A stretch of DNA of 64,000 nucleotides from a virus (IMGVR_UViG_3300035698_003705:1-64000); one strand, 5' to 3'. Positions 42,578 through 50,872 are shown, counted from the stretch's first letter. Numbers and translations are program-made. The notes: generated by a model from the letters alone, not told the origin.

Positions 42578-42592
42578 GGGAGGGCAAATAAA

Positions 42593-43471
42593 ATGTCTGA
42601 AGTAACTAATGTTGCCCGACAGCAAGTAATTGGCGAGTATATCAGGACCCCACAGGGTCGTGCTAAACTTGCGGCCTCTATGACCCAACCCTTGCGTATG
42701 CGCCGTGACTATGCCGCCGTTGGCCGTAAAACCTTCTTGGTTGAACAGCTTCCTGACGGTGCCACCCCCGTTTATGACAAAGACCCAGAAATGGTAGCTT
42801 ATGTTGTAGGCGAGGAAGGCGAAAGCATCACCGCCATTGCCAAGTCACGTAGGGTGATTTTCCCCCTATTTGAACTTGCTTCCCTGCCTGAGATCCCCCT
42901 CAGCCAGATTAAAGAAAGACGTTTTGATCTAATCGAACGTTCACTTGATCTTGCCAAGGCTCAGATTCAGGCCGCAGAAGACGAGAGAGTGTTTGCAGTT
43001 CTTGACAGCATCGCTGTTGCAGGCTTTGATTCACTTCCTGGTCAGCTTAACCCGGACATCCCGGTTGTAGCTCCTGTAAGTGCTGCTGTTCTTTCAGATG
43101 CCTTTGGGCTGATTGAACGACATGACCTGCGTGTGGCTCGTGTTTACATGAATGCTCGTGACTATGCGGATCTCCGTAAGTTTGGGCGTGACGTGCTAGA
43201 CATTGAGACTCAGGCCTCTTTGCTGAAGACTGGTCTTATGGCTACCCTTTGGGGAGCACAGATCGTAACATCACGTCTGGTACCCGTGGGAACAATTTAT
43301 TGTTGCTGCGAACCAGAAATGTTTGGACGAATCCCTGTTAGGACCGAACTTACTGTTTTGTCTGCTGATGATCCCAAGGCTCGTACCATTGGTTTCTCAG
43401 TATTCGAAATGCTGGGTTTGGGCGCATTCAATCCTAGAGGATTGACACGTCTAACCATCACACGTGGCTAG
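42593..43471 (+). CDS. Major capsid protein (HK97-like)
   Basis: The 292-residue protein has the pattern of an HK97-fold capsid: an N-terminal helical arm (residues 1-35), an E-loop region with KTFLVEQLPDG, and a spine helix (ERSLDLAKAQIQAAEDERVFAVLDSI). The A-domain includes VYMNARDYADLRKFGRDV and ILGAQIVTSRLVPVGTIY-like strands near 215-245. The C-terminal strand is RGLTRLTITRG. Strong terminators bracket it and the decoration gene. There is no lysine/asparagine crosslink evidence. It may lose a short N-arm on maturation. Confidence 0.82.
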   Translation: MSEVTNVARQQVIGEYIRTPQGRAKLAASMTQPLRMRRDYAAVGRKTFLVEQLPDGATPVYDKDPEMVAYVVGEEGESITAIAKSRRVIFPLFELASLPEIPLSQIKERRFDLIERSLDLAKAQIQAAEDERVFAVLDSIAVAGFDSLPGQLNPDIPVVAPVSAAVLSDAFGLIERHDLRVARVYMNARDYADLRKFGRDVLDIETQASLLKTGLMATLWGAQIVTSRLVPVGTIYCCCEPEMFGRIPVRTELTVLSADDPKARTIGFSVFEMLGLGAFNPRGLTRLTITRG

Positions 43472-43491
43472 TATCCCTAGCTTCTAAGCGG

Positions 43492-43527
43492 AAAAGCCCA
43501 CTGCTCTGAAAAGACAGTGGGCTTTTT
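43492..43527 (+). terminator. Strong rho-independent terminator after major capsid gene
   Basis: GCCCACTG (43496-43503) pairs perfectly with CAGTGGGC (43515-43522), flanked by AAAA on the left and a run of seven T on the right. It ends the capsid transcript and insulates the accessory island that follows. Confidence 0.92.
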
Positions 43528-43618
43528 TATATCTAAAAACATCATTTCCCTGCTTTCCTACAACCCAAGCAAAACATTTCAAATACGATTTTTTCTTTTG
43601 GTGTTTGAAAGAATAACC

Positions 43619-43647
43619 TTGACAAGACCTAATTTTTAAGCGATTAT
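43619..43647 (+). promoter_or_regulatory. Sigma-70 promoter for the nuclease-methyltransferase gene
   Basis: A consensus -35 TTGACA at 43619-43624, a 17-base spacer and a -10 GATTAT at 43642-43647 lie 30 bases before the gene. This marks the downstream gene as independently and probably early expressed from host polymerase. Confidence 0.7.
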
Positions 43648-43677
43648 AGTCTGTGTAAAACTAATGAGGGTGAGCAG

Positions 43678-45840
43678 ATGGTCGATCGTTTTCGTACTTG
43701 TATCTGTTGTAGACAAGGTTTCTATCTAAAAGAGGATGAAAAAAATAACAACCGTTGTTTGGATTGTCGTGAGAAGCGGCGTAATAAATTATGTAAACGT
43801 TGTGGTGCAGAATACCGGGACAGCTCTGAAAAGAACACAAGAAGGCTTTGTGATGATTGCTTGAAAGCCTTGGAACCTAAAAGAGCTTCTGTATCCCATA
43901 GGTTAGAAGCAAATCGTAGGGCTCAAATACGCAGAGGTGAAGGCCGCTTAGATCAGTTTGAAACTTTAAAACCTTATACTAAGACTTGGTGGGGAAGGGT
44001 TGGTGAGATGCTATTTGCCACACTATATCCTGATGCACATGATGCTGTGACTGAGTTTGGGACAAGGTGCCCCTATGACTTCCAGCACCAAGTTTTGGGC
44101 AGAGTCAATGTAAAAACATCTATAGAAACCATTAGTAAGTTTGGTAAATCCAAATGGTGCTTACGAGCTAAAGGTTTCCAAATAGAACATTTTTTTATGG
44201 TTGGGTTTTCTGCTGATAAAAAGACTGTTCAACAGGCATGGTTGTTTCCAACAACAGAGGGGGTAAGTCGGGTTCCTAAAGTCCTCAGTCCTAGTAGTAA
44301 AGAATATGGATCTTATCAAAAAGAGCATGAAGTTTCTTTGGAAACATTAGCAGTACTTAACTGGAGGTTTCAGCAGCTATTGAAGACTGCATTGAATCCA
44401 AACACAGTCCCACCAGCAGACACCTTTAGAGAACCTCAAAACATTATGTTAGGTAGGATTGGAGAGTCTATTTATCAGAAGCTTTTTCTAGACTCCAGAC
44501 ACGAAGCAGCAGTACATCCACGTGCACACTATGATTTTCAAGATGTAGATGGAAATAAAGTCAATGTTAGGGTACGCCGTCTAAACATCAAAGGTCGTTG
44601 GACTTTTTTTCGTAGTCCACATGAAGAGGTAGATCACTATTTTTTCATTGGGATGGATACTGATGGTTCTGAAGTACAGGCATTCTTCAGGGTTCCTGCG
44701 AATGAGATGCCCCCCCAAGGGTTTTCTTATAGACCGGGGGCTGTCTCTAGATGGGACAAGTTCAAATTGTCTTATGTGCTACCTGTTCAGGTGTCTAGTT
44801 TTATAGATATTACTGAAATAGAAACTTTGCAGCTAGAGGTCACGGGGTTGTCCATAACTTCTTCAGTTGGAAGATCCCCGGTAGATGAGGATGCTTTGGC
44901 TACACGGTGTTTACAGTACCACAGGTTTTTGGGATTCCCTTATGTCAAGGTGCCTCCAGATAGGCAGGTGCTACAGGACTTGAGAGCGTTACAAAAATAT
45001 CAGCCAGATGGCATTCGTTGCCCTTCTTGTAAGGCAGGGTTAGAGATATGTTCTGCTTATATGCCACACAGGTTCAAGGCTCGTAATTGTAATGCAGACT
45101 TTTCTGCTTTGGATGCTTTTTTCAATGACACCCGCTTGCTAAAGGCTGTCAAGATGTGCCTTAAGAGTTCCAACGGGACTGTAACACAAGCAAACTTGCG
45201 GTCTGCTTTATCTGCAATAAACAGAACACCTAGCCAGTTTCGTCCTGCTGTAGCCAAAGGTTTAGTAGAGGCTTTCTGCACTATAGGCGGGACTGTGTTT
45301 GATCCTTGTGCGGGTTGGGGCGGGCGTATGCTGGGCACCCTTGCTGTAGGAAGGAGGTATGTTGGGATTGACAGGAATCCTGAAACAGCGGTGGCTCTCT
45401 CGCATTTAGGGGGGCGGCTCTGTGAGCTTTTTAAGATTGATAGTTCCTATGTGGAGATCCAACAAAAGTCATTTCAAGATGTTCCTGATGGTGAAGTGCG
45501 GGCTGATTTTGCTATGACATCACCTCCATACCTAAACCGTGAAATCTATCCCGGGGATCCTGAATTTGATATTACTGTAGATGTTTGGGTTTCAGAGTTT
45601 TTACTTCCTATGTTTATGACAGTTGCTTCAATGCTGCTTCCAGGCGGCCACTTTGCTGTAAACATAGCTAATTTACAGAACCGTACAGGTGGTATTATCC
45701 CCTTAGAGGACATTACTATTAAGGCGGGGCTTGTAACAGGGTTCTCTTTAGCAACTAAATGGCAGATGCAGAAAGGTAGTTTTGGCAAGCAGCAGGCCAT
45801 CCTTTACGAGCCTATTTATATTTTTCGTAAGGAGATATAA
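43678..45840 (+). CDS. Fusion of zinc fingers, duplicated PD-(D/E)XK-like nuclease domains and a DNA methyltransferase
   Basis: The 720-residue protein opens with four CxxC-type pairs (Cys8 to Cys61). Then come two homologous domains. In the first, Glu110 (GRVGE), Asp134 (CPYDF) and Lys146 (VNVK) fit a PD-(D/E)XK site. In the second, Glu263 and Asp286 are kept but the lysine is Arg298. Residues about 535-720 form an S-adenosylmethionine-dependent methyltransferase with FDPCAGWGGRM (motif I) and TSPPY (motif IV), the SPPY form typical of N4-cytosine or N6-adenine enzymes. It resembles single-chain restriction-modification enzymes. It has its own promoter and follows a terminator, so it is a moron-like insertion. 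Confidence 0.75.
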   Translation: MVDRFRTCICCRQGFYLKEDEKNNNRCLDCREKRRNKLCKRCGAEYRDSSEKNTRRLCDDCLKALEPKRASVSHRLEANRRAQIRRGEGRLDQFETLKPYTKTWWGRVGEMLFATLYPDAHDAVTEFGTRCPYDFQHQVLGRVNVKTSIETISKFGKSKWCLRAKGFQIEHFFMVGFSADKKTVQQAWLFPTTEGVSRVPKVLSPSSKEYGSYQKEHEVSLETLAVLNWRFQQLLKTALNPNTVPPADTFREPQNIMLGRIGESIYQKLFLDSRHEAAVHPRAHYDFQDVDGNKVNVRVRRLNIKGRWTFFRSPHEEVDHYFFIGMDTDGSEVQAFFRVPANEMPPQGFSYRPGAVSRWDKFKLSYVLPVQVSSFIDITEIETLQLEVTGLSITSSVGRSPVDEDALATRCLQYHRFLGFPYVKVPPDRQVLQDLRALQKYQPDGIRCPSCKAGLEICSAYMPHRFKARNCNADFSALDAFFNDTRLLKAVKMCLKSSNGTVTQANLRSALSAINRTPSQFRPAVAKGLVEAFCTIGGTVFDPCAGWGGRMLGTLAVGRRYVGIDRNPETAVALSHLGGRLCELFKIDSSYVEIQQKSFQDVPDGEVRADFAMTSPPYLNREIYPGDPEFDITVDVWVSEFLLPMFMTVASMLLPGGHFAVNIANLQNRTGGIIPLEDITIKAGLVTGFSLATKWQMQKGSFGKQQAILYEPIYIFRKEI

Positions 45841-45941
45841 ATGGAACAGATGTAGATGACACCACTGTTTCTGGGAACTTGAAACTGGCAGAAGCTTTGG
45901 ATATGGTTGATAAGGTGTCAGCCTATCTGATACCCGGCTGA
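45831..45941 (+). pseudogene. Possible remnant of a displaced gene end
   Basis: After the preceding gene a different frame reads GDINGTDVDDTTVSGNLKL... and ends ...VSAYLIPG at a stop at 45939. It has protein-like composition but no ATG, GTG or TTG start in a useful position. It may be the tail of a gene truncated when the accessory island inserted. The rest of the gap to 46027 shows nothing recognisable. Confidence 0.3.
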
Positions 45942-46027
45942 GAAGTTTTAATTGGGAACCTGTGTTAGTGTTTGAGAAACCATCGGTATAGTGGCGGGGT
46001 AGACTACCTTGAAAGGGGCCCCTAATA

Positions 46028-46819
46028 ATGCTGATAGTTGGAAGCTGCATAGAAAAGCTAAAAGAACTTGAAGAGAATAGTGTGGATGCACTTATTACAG
46101 ATCCGCCGTATCTTACAACAAACATTCACTTTGATAAGGCAGGTTTAGCTATGGGGTGGGTGCAGGAGGCTTTGCGGGTAGTCAAACCCAATGGTTATCT
46201 AGCTTGCTTTGCTCCTATCCCTATGTCAGCTGAAATCGGAAAGACCTGGTCTATGCGTTTTTCTGGTTGTTGGATTAAAGAAAAAGGTGGGATGCGAACA
46301 CACAATGCAAAGAAGCCTATGCAGCAATCTGAGGTGTATACTGTTTTTGCACACCCGGATCATAAAATTTGTGATTTAACTTGGAACAAGGTTTTTCGTG
46401 AAGGCAACCCTTATGAAAGAGTGCGTAGGAAGACAGGATATAAAAGAGGTGGCACAGATCAGTTAGATAGGGCCTGTCCTAATGGCTGGACTGAGGAAGG
46501 TTTTATCCGTCTAAATACAGGAACAAGGCAGGTTACGGATTGTCTTTATGCAGCCTCAAAAAGCGCTATGAAAAGAAGTGAGAGGACTTCACACCCTACT
46601 CAAAAGCCCCTTGCTATTATGCGGGTTTTAATTGAATGGCTGACTAACCCAGGTGATGTTGTATTGGATCCTTTTATGGGGTCTGGAACAACAGGCGTAG
46701 CTTGTCAGGAATTGAATAGAGAGTTTGTTGGTATAGAGTTAGATCCCGGATACTTTGAGATGGCTTCAAAAAGACTTGAAGCTACAGAATCAATTTTTAG
46801 TTTGCTGCCAGAAAGCTAA
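46028..46819 (+). CDS. DNA adenine-type methyltransferase (DPPY)
   Basis: The 263-residue protein has motif IV DPPYLTT near residue 25 and, at the C-terminal end, the target segment TSHPTQKPLAIMRVLIEWLTN followed by motif I DPFMGSGTTGVACQ, a circularly permuted beta-class order. Beta-class enzymes methylate N6 of adenine or N4 of cytosine. No restriction partner is adjacent, so it probably protects phage DNA from host restriction. Its 3' end overlaps a convergent minus-strand gene by 23 bases. Confidence 0.88.
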   Translation: MLIVGSCIEKLKELEENSVDALITDPPYLTTNIHFDKAGLAMGWVQEALRVVKPNGYLACFAPIPMSAEIGKTWSMRFSGCWIKEKGGMRTHNAKKPMQQSEVYTVFAHPDHKICDLTWNKVFREGNPYERVRRKTGYKRGGTDQLDRACPNGWTEEGFIRLNTGTRQVTDCLYAASKSAMKRSERTSHPTQKPLAIMRVLIEWLTNPGDVVLDPFMGSGTTGVACQELNREFVGIELDPGYFEMASKRLEATESIFSLLPES

Positions 46820-47366
46820 ACACTTCTCTTGCGGATTCGTCGGGAACGCCACCAGCTTTCAGTGTGGGTATAGATAGCCTGAGATACTCAGTACAGAACT
46901 TTTGATCTTCAGCTGGTACACCATAAGCCTTTAGAATATTAGCATAGCGTTTTGTGTCAGGCTCTATTCCGCACAGGTGATATTCCAGAGTCATTGACAC
47001 TCTATAGGCTTCTGCTTCATAGGCAGCTCTCCAAGCAGTATCAGTCAAGTAGTTTAGGGCGAAGCTTATCTGCCCACGTTTGCTTTGAATAACATGTTGG
47101 TGTTCATGCCCGCAAATTACAATCTGGACCCACAGGGGCCATTTTAGAGTCTCTACACCTACTGTGAAAGGTAGATAGATTCTAGTGCCCAGTGTAGTAC
47201 AGAAGCTTTCCATGAACTTTTTGGAGTCTACTATTCCCAGGGCATCTAGAGCCTGTGATACTAGGGTCATTTCTACGGCATCTGTTTTGGCTATGACTTG
47301 TGTGCCGTACTTATGCGACATGTGTTTCCACAGATCTTTTACTTGTTGGGATTCAAAACTTTTCAT
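46797..47366 (-). CDS. Minus-strand zincin-like protein (HEHQH)
   Basis: The 189-residue protein has ICGHEHQHVIQSKRG, an HExxH zinc motif, followed by an acidic helix (RAAYEAEAY) that could give the third ligand. It lacks an obvious signal peptide. It is coupled to the upstream lipoprotein by an ATGA overlap, forming the only convincing minus-strand operon in the window. It may be a peptidase or an inactive relative. Expression on the opposite strand to virion genes suggests a moron, possibly expressed at another stage. Confidence 0.7.
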   Translation of the reverse strand: MKSFESQQVKDLWKHMSHKYGTQVIAKTDAVEMTLVSQALDALGIVDSKKFMESFCTTLGTRIYLPFTVGVETLKWPLWVQIVICGHEHQHVIQSKRGQISFALNYLTDTAWRAAYEAEAYRVSMTLEYHLCGIEPDTKRYANILKAYGVPAEDQKFCTEYLRLSIPTLKAGGVPDESAREVFSFLAAN

Positions 47367-47620
47367 TCTTCACTTCCGTTTGTATATGTGGTCTTTAAGC
47401 AGGCTGGTCCATTTTGAGATTCTTGACAAACCCAGCCTATACCAAGTTTAGGGCAGTCCATTACAGATCGCCACTGGAGATCGGACCCACAAAGTTCAAC
47501 ACGACCTTGATAGCAACGGCTATCTCTAGGGGCCTGACATTTACATAGGTCATCTGTAATAAGAACAGAGGGGCACCCTGTGAAAAAAACTAGAACAAAG
47601 AAAAGTAAAAGCACTTTCAT
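47363..47620 (-). CDS. Cys-rich lipoprotein
   Basis: The 85-residue protein has a signal peptide MKVLLLFFVLVFFTGC with a lipobox ending at Cys16, giving a predicted lipid anchor. The mature part has eight further cysteines in spaced pairs (CKCQ, CYQGRVELCG, DCPKLGIGWVCQ, ACL), suggesting a disulfide-bonded extracellular or periplasmic module. GGAGCC precedes the start. Phage lipoproteins can block superinfection or act as outer-membrane spanin parts. The Cys pattern resembles secreted deltaproteobacterial proteins, a weak host clue. Confidence 0.75.
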   Translation of the reverse strand: MKVLLLFFVLVFFTGCPSVLITDDLCKCQAPRDSRCYQGRVELCGSDLQWRSVMDCPKLGIGWVCQESQNGPACLKTTYTNGSEE

Positions 47621-47666
47621 GTAAGGCTCCTGTGAAAAGACATGCCATCTAAGTGGCTTTCATTGA

Positions 47667-47728
47667 TAGAATAGTGAACGGAACTCGTTTCTTCCCTGAT
47701 ATTTACTATCCTTTAGAGGACTATTCTA
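47667..47728. promoter_or_regulatory. Divergent promoter region with inverted TAGAATAGT/ACTATTCTA repeat
   Basis: The 124-base gap between divergent genes contains a perfect 9-bp inverted repeat at 47667-47675 and 47720-47728. Each arm contains TATTCT read toward its own gene, the same -10 seen in the promoter at 61660. Clear -35 boxes are not visible, so the arms could be operators or extended -10 elements. Confidence 0.4.
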
Positions 47729-47744
47729 AACAAGAGGATGTTAG

Positions 47745-48155
47745 ATGGATACCCTTGGGCGACATGTAATGGTAGAGTTTCGGGGCTGCTCAAAGGAGAA
47801 GCTCAAGGATCCTGCTTTAATCAAGCAACTTCTTTTAGATGGTGCTAAGGCCGCAGGGGCTACTGTTGTGGAAGTGATGGTGTCTGAAAGTGAAACAGGT
47901 GTTTCAGGAATAGTAGTGGTAGAGGAATCCCACCTGTCTATACATACAGATTATGAAGCCGGTGGTGTACTGGCTGATTTCTATACTTGCGGAGAGTGTG
48001 TTCCTGAGGCGGCTTGTGATATAATAGCTAAAGGTTTATACGCCCAAGCATTCGCTTCTGTTATTTGGGAAAGAAGCATTAAAGGGCATCATGTTGCACA
48101 GGAGCCTCAAATCACTACACTTCGGGAAGAGGGTTTAGATGTCAGGAGAATATAG
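47745..48155 (+). CDS. speD: S-adenosylmethionine decarboxylase proenzyme
   Basis: The 136-residue protein has the SpeD self-processing site: ESHLSIHT, where Ser converts to a pyruvoyl group, plus the ADFYTCGEC segment with the catalytic Cys. It decarboxylates S-adenosylmethionine to feed spermidine or spermine synthesis. Length matches the bacterial class. It is an auxiliary metabolic gene. It lies downstream of two methyltransferases that use the same cofactor. Polyamines could help condense packaged DNA, or the enzyme could drain S-adenosylmethionine from host methylation. Its stop region overlaps the next gene. Confidence 0.9.
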   Translation: MDTLGRHVMVEFRGCSKEKLKDPALIKQLLLDGAKAAGATVVEVMVSESETGVSGIVVVEESHLSIHTDYEAGGVLADFYTCGECVPEAACDIIAKGLYAQAFASVIWERSIKGHHVAQEPQITTLREEGLDVRRI

Positions 48156-48660
48156 AAACAGGGATTGCGTAACGATGCACAAGGGGGATACTTTTCCTGT
48201 AGAGATCGACGATGCTTTAGCTGCTACTGGCTGGATGGGTGGTCAGGGTGTCAATTGGGCTCCTATAGCTGGGGATCGTTTCCTGGTAACTAAGTCAGAT
48301 GGCGTATGTGTTGGGTTCTTGCTGAAAGGATCTGAGGAGTCTGGGAACGGTTATACAGCTATATCTGCAAATCAGGTTTTCTATAAGTTTGCAACCTTGT
48401 GTGCTGGAGGGTGGCTTATCTGTACAAAAGCTTTTGAGCGATATACTTGGGCTTCTAGAACGGGAGGCCCGCCTCTTGTTGAAAATACCTATACTGAGAA
48501 TGATAGTCTGGTGTTTAGTTTGAATGGGTTTTGGACCAATGAAGATGAATGGACTTTAGCGGGGGACCCCCGAGCGCCAAACAATTTTTATAGTGGGTTT
48601 GTGGTGCAGGTACCAACAGCAGCAAATGATTATTATATTACGATACAGGTTAAACTATGA
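48139..48660 (+). CDS. Tandem paralogue 1 of a three-gene virion-like family
   Basis: The 173-residue beta-rich protein is the first of three similar genes in a row. Shared landmarks are YRNRDCV near the start, GW-GGQGV at about 33-38, SDG-x-x-GFLLKGS, ERYTWASR and GFWTNEDEWTLAGDPRAP. No enzyme motif is present. Three-fold tandem duplication with divergence suggests surface-exposed adhesins, decoration proteins or immunity-related proteins. It overlaps speD by 17 bases and so is expressed with it. Confidence 0.7.
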   Translation: MSGEYRNRDCVTMHKGDTFPVEIDDALAATGWMGGQGVNWAPIAGDRFLVTKSDGVCVGFLLKGSEESGNGYTAISANQVFYKFATLCAGGWLICTKAFERYTWASRTGGPPLVENTYTENDSLVFSLNGFWTNEDEWTLAGDPRAPNNFYSGFVVQVPTAANDYYITIQVKL

Positions 48661-48675
48661 TGTTAGGATTTTACC

Positions 48676-49197
48676 ATGGAACTCTTTAGAACCCGAAACT
48701 GCGTTGTACACAGGAAGGGAGAAGCTTATACCGTAGGTGTAGATCAGACCTTGATAAATCAAGGGTGGCCTGGGTGCCAGGGTGTGATGTGGACAGACAG
48801 TACAGAGGATGAATTCATGGTGGCTTTTTCGGATGGCCGCTTTGGTGGGTTTTTATTGTGGGGTTCAGATGAAGAGGCCGATAGGTTTCTAGGGACTACA
48901 AGAAATCAATTAGAGGCTGGCTATGGTGTTTTTTGTACAGGCAACTGGCTCCTCTCTACCAATATTTATGAGCAATACACTTGGGCTTCCCGAATAGGTG
49001 GTGGTGCTTTGGTAGCTAACACATATGTAGTAGGTGAGCGTCTGTTGTTTAGTCTTAGAGGATGGCTGACAAGAGAGGACGAATGGACTTTATCTGCGGA
49101 CCCCAGAGCCCCCAACACTTACTATGTAGCCTCAGTGATACAGACACCCTCTATAGATAACAACTATTACTTAATGGTGGAGATGGCACTCGGATGA
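48676..49197 (+). CDS. Tandem paralogue 2
   Basis: The 173-residue relative of the flanking genes shares FRTRNCV, GW-GCQGVMW, SDGRFGGFLLWGS, EQYTWASR and REDEWTLSADPRAP. It has the ATG at 48676 after a short gap. It is closer to paralogue 3 in the SDGRFGGF segment. Function is unknown. Confidence 0.7.
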   Translation: MELFRTRNCVVHRKGEAYTVGVDQTLINQGWPGCQGVMWTDSTEDEFMVAFSDGRFGGFLLWGSDEEADRFLGTTRNQLEAGYGVFCTGNWLLSTNIYEQYTWASRIGGGALVANTYVVGERLLFSLRGWLTREDEWTLSADPRAPNTYYVASVIQTPSIDNNYYLMVEMALG

Positions 49198-49727
49198 CAC
49201 GTAGAATGATGACAGAAGTGTTTAGGTCCCGAGATTGTGTTATGTTTTTCAAAGGGGATCTTTATACTGTAACTGTGGCTCCTGCTATGTTAGCTCAAGG
49301 CTGGCTTGGCGGTCAGGGTGTGATGTGGACTGCGGGAGTTAATGATGAACGCACAGTAACATTCTCGGATGGCCGTTTTGGTGGGTTTGTGCTTTGGGGT
49401 TCTAATGAGGCTGCAGACCAGCATACAGCAATTACAGAAAGCCAAGAAACTTATCGCTTTGCAACCTTTTGCACAGGTGGTTGTCTAATCTCTACTAATA
49501 CTTACGAGCAATACACATGGGCTTCAAGAACGCTAGGGGGTCCACTGGTCCCTATTGTATATCAAGCAAACGACGATCTTTATTTTTCAGTGCGGGGTTG
49601 GTTTACTAATGAAGACGAAGCCACTTTGGCTGCACTTCCGCACGCCCCCGACATACTAGTGGGGTTTGTTTCTCAAATCCCTAAAGAGAATAATCAATTT
49701 TATCTTGGAGTCCAAACAGATATGTAG
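49194..49727 (+). CDS. Tandem paralogue 3
   Basis: The 177-residue relative shares FRSRDCV, GWLGGQGVMW, SDGRFGGFVLWGS, EQYTWASR and NEDEATLAALPHAP. ATG 49194 overlaps the previous stop and has GGAG at a good distance. Alignment with the paralogues would also allow ATG 49206 or 49209. It is followed by a structured intergenic element. Confidence 0.68.
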   Translation: MTRRMMTEVFRSRDCVMFFKGDLYTVTVAPAMLAQGWLGGQGVMWTAGVNDERTVTFSDGRFGGFVLWGSNEAADQHTAITESQETYRFATFCTGGCLISTNTYEQYTWASRTLGGPLVPIVYQANDDLYFSVRGWFTNEDEATLAALPHAPDILVGFVSQIPKENNQFYLGVQTDM

Positions 49728-49734
49728 TGGGTAA

Positions 49735-49773
49735 AGTGATTACCTAAGTACCCTTCTAGGGTTTGGTATCACT
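49735..49773 (+). repeat. Nested hairpin between accessory and virion genes
   Basis: Outer arms AGTGATTACC and GGTATCACT (one bulged base) enclose an inner ACCC/GGGT hairpin. There is no U-tract. It may be an RNA processing or weak termination element before the next virion gene. Confidence 0.4.
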
Positions 49774-49790
49774 ATGCTAGGAGAACAAAC

Positions 49791-50798
49791 ATGTCTTATG
49801 AATTTGAAACTGGTGTCTTTGAAAAATTCCGTGCTGTTAAAACAATTCACCTTGGCCAGTTTAATCTGGATGTTTCTGCCAATGGTGTGATTGAGTTTGA
49901 CGGCCAAACAGTTCGTTTTGGAGGGGAGACATACAACGCCCCTGCAGTCTCTGGTGCTATTAGAGCGGGTTGGTTTGTCCCTGTTATAGATAAAACCACA
50001 ACAGACTACAGACCACTACCTTCAGGCAACAAGTATGCTACAGCAGTACCTATTGAGGACGAGAAAGAAGTAGGTTCTGTAACACGGGCTAAAGAAAAAC
50101 GAGATGCAGCTTGGGCCCAAGCAGTGGGGGCCACTCCAGTTGCTTCTGAGATAGAAGCTCCTAAAGCAGCAGCAGTAATGGTTGAGCCCGAAGCACCTGT
50201 ACTTAAAAAGTATCCTACGGTGCAATCAGACGAGTACACAGACAAGCATTATCAGTTCACGCCTCATGCAGCTTCTAAGAAGAAAGATGCTTCTACAGAG
50301 AAGGACCCTAATTTCTTTGATAACACACCGAAGGATGGGAGCTCCGCTGCACAGGGTGGTGTGGTTGTAGGCAGAATAAAGTCTGCTACCACTACAAGTT
50401 TTGATGCTAGTGATTCAAGGGCTTTGGCAGCAGCAACATCCAAGATTGCTCAGTCTTCGGGTGCTAAGGTTGAAATAGACCCCATGATCAAAGCACGCAA
50501 AGAGGCTCTTAAGGCTCAGAGCCATCCTAATGGTGCAATTGGAGATGTTGATACTGCTATGTCTGGTGATAATTTGGAAGATATCATGCCAAACGCTGTC
50601 TCTACAGGAAAGCCTAAGCCAGGTGTTTCCCGTAGTGATGAACCCTTTCAGTGGGATATGACAGGCCACTGGCGGACCCGTGTGAAGAATGCTGTTCAAA
50701 CTTATGCTGATAGACCTGAAGTTCTTGCACAGATTTACAAAGTCGAATTGGACTCAGTAGTTCAAAATATCCGCAAAGAACTCGCCCGCAAGAAATAG
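49791..50798 (+). CDS. Virion-region protein with folded N-terminus and disordered linker
   Basis: The 335-residue protein starts with a beta-type domain (residues 1-70: FETGVFEKFRAVKTIHLGQF) and then a long Ala/Pro/Lys/Ser-rich disordered region. A helical C-terminus follows (QTYADRPEVLAQIYKVELDSV). It is preceded by AGGAGA. Small K-K/A-S-containing stretches are present. It looks like a head-tail or neck protein, and this cannot be proven from sequence. Confidence 0.68.
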   Translation: MSYEFETGVFEKFRAVKTIHLGQFNLDVSANGVIEFDGQTVRFGGETYNAPAVSGAIRAGWFVPVIDKTTTDYRPLPSGNKYATAVPIEDEKEVGSVTRAKEKRDAAWAQAVGATPVASEIEAPKAAAVMVEPEAPVLKKYPTVQSDEYTDKHYQFTPHAASKKKDASTEKDPNFFDNTPKDGSSAAQGGVVVGRIKSATTTSFDASDSRALAAATSKIAQSSGAKVEIDPMIKARKEALKAQSHPNGAIGDVDTAMSGDNLEDIMPNAVSTGKPKPGVSRSDEPFQWDMTGHWRTRVKNAVQTYADRPEVLAQIYKVELDSVVQNIRKELARKK

Positions 50799-50872
50799 AG
50801 CCAGTACACTAGATCGTTTATGCAATAACCCTTGTTAGACATGGTTTTTACCAAAATGGGGGTTTCCCACCT

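Noticed and set aside
47363-47620. Cys-rich lipoprotein as an outer-membrane spanin
   Set aside because: Spanins are usually proline-rich with few cysteines and are encoded with an inner-membrane partner in the lysis cassette, none of which is seen here.
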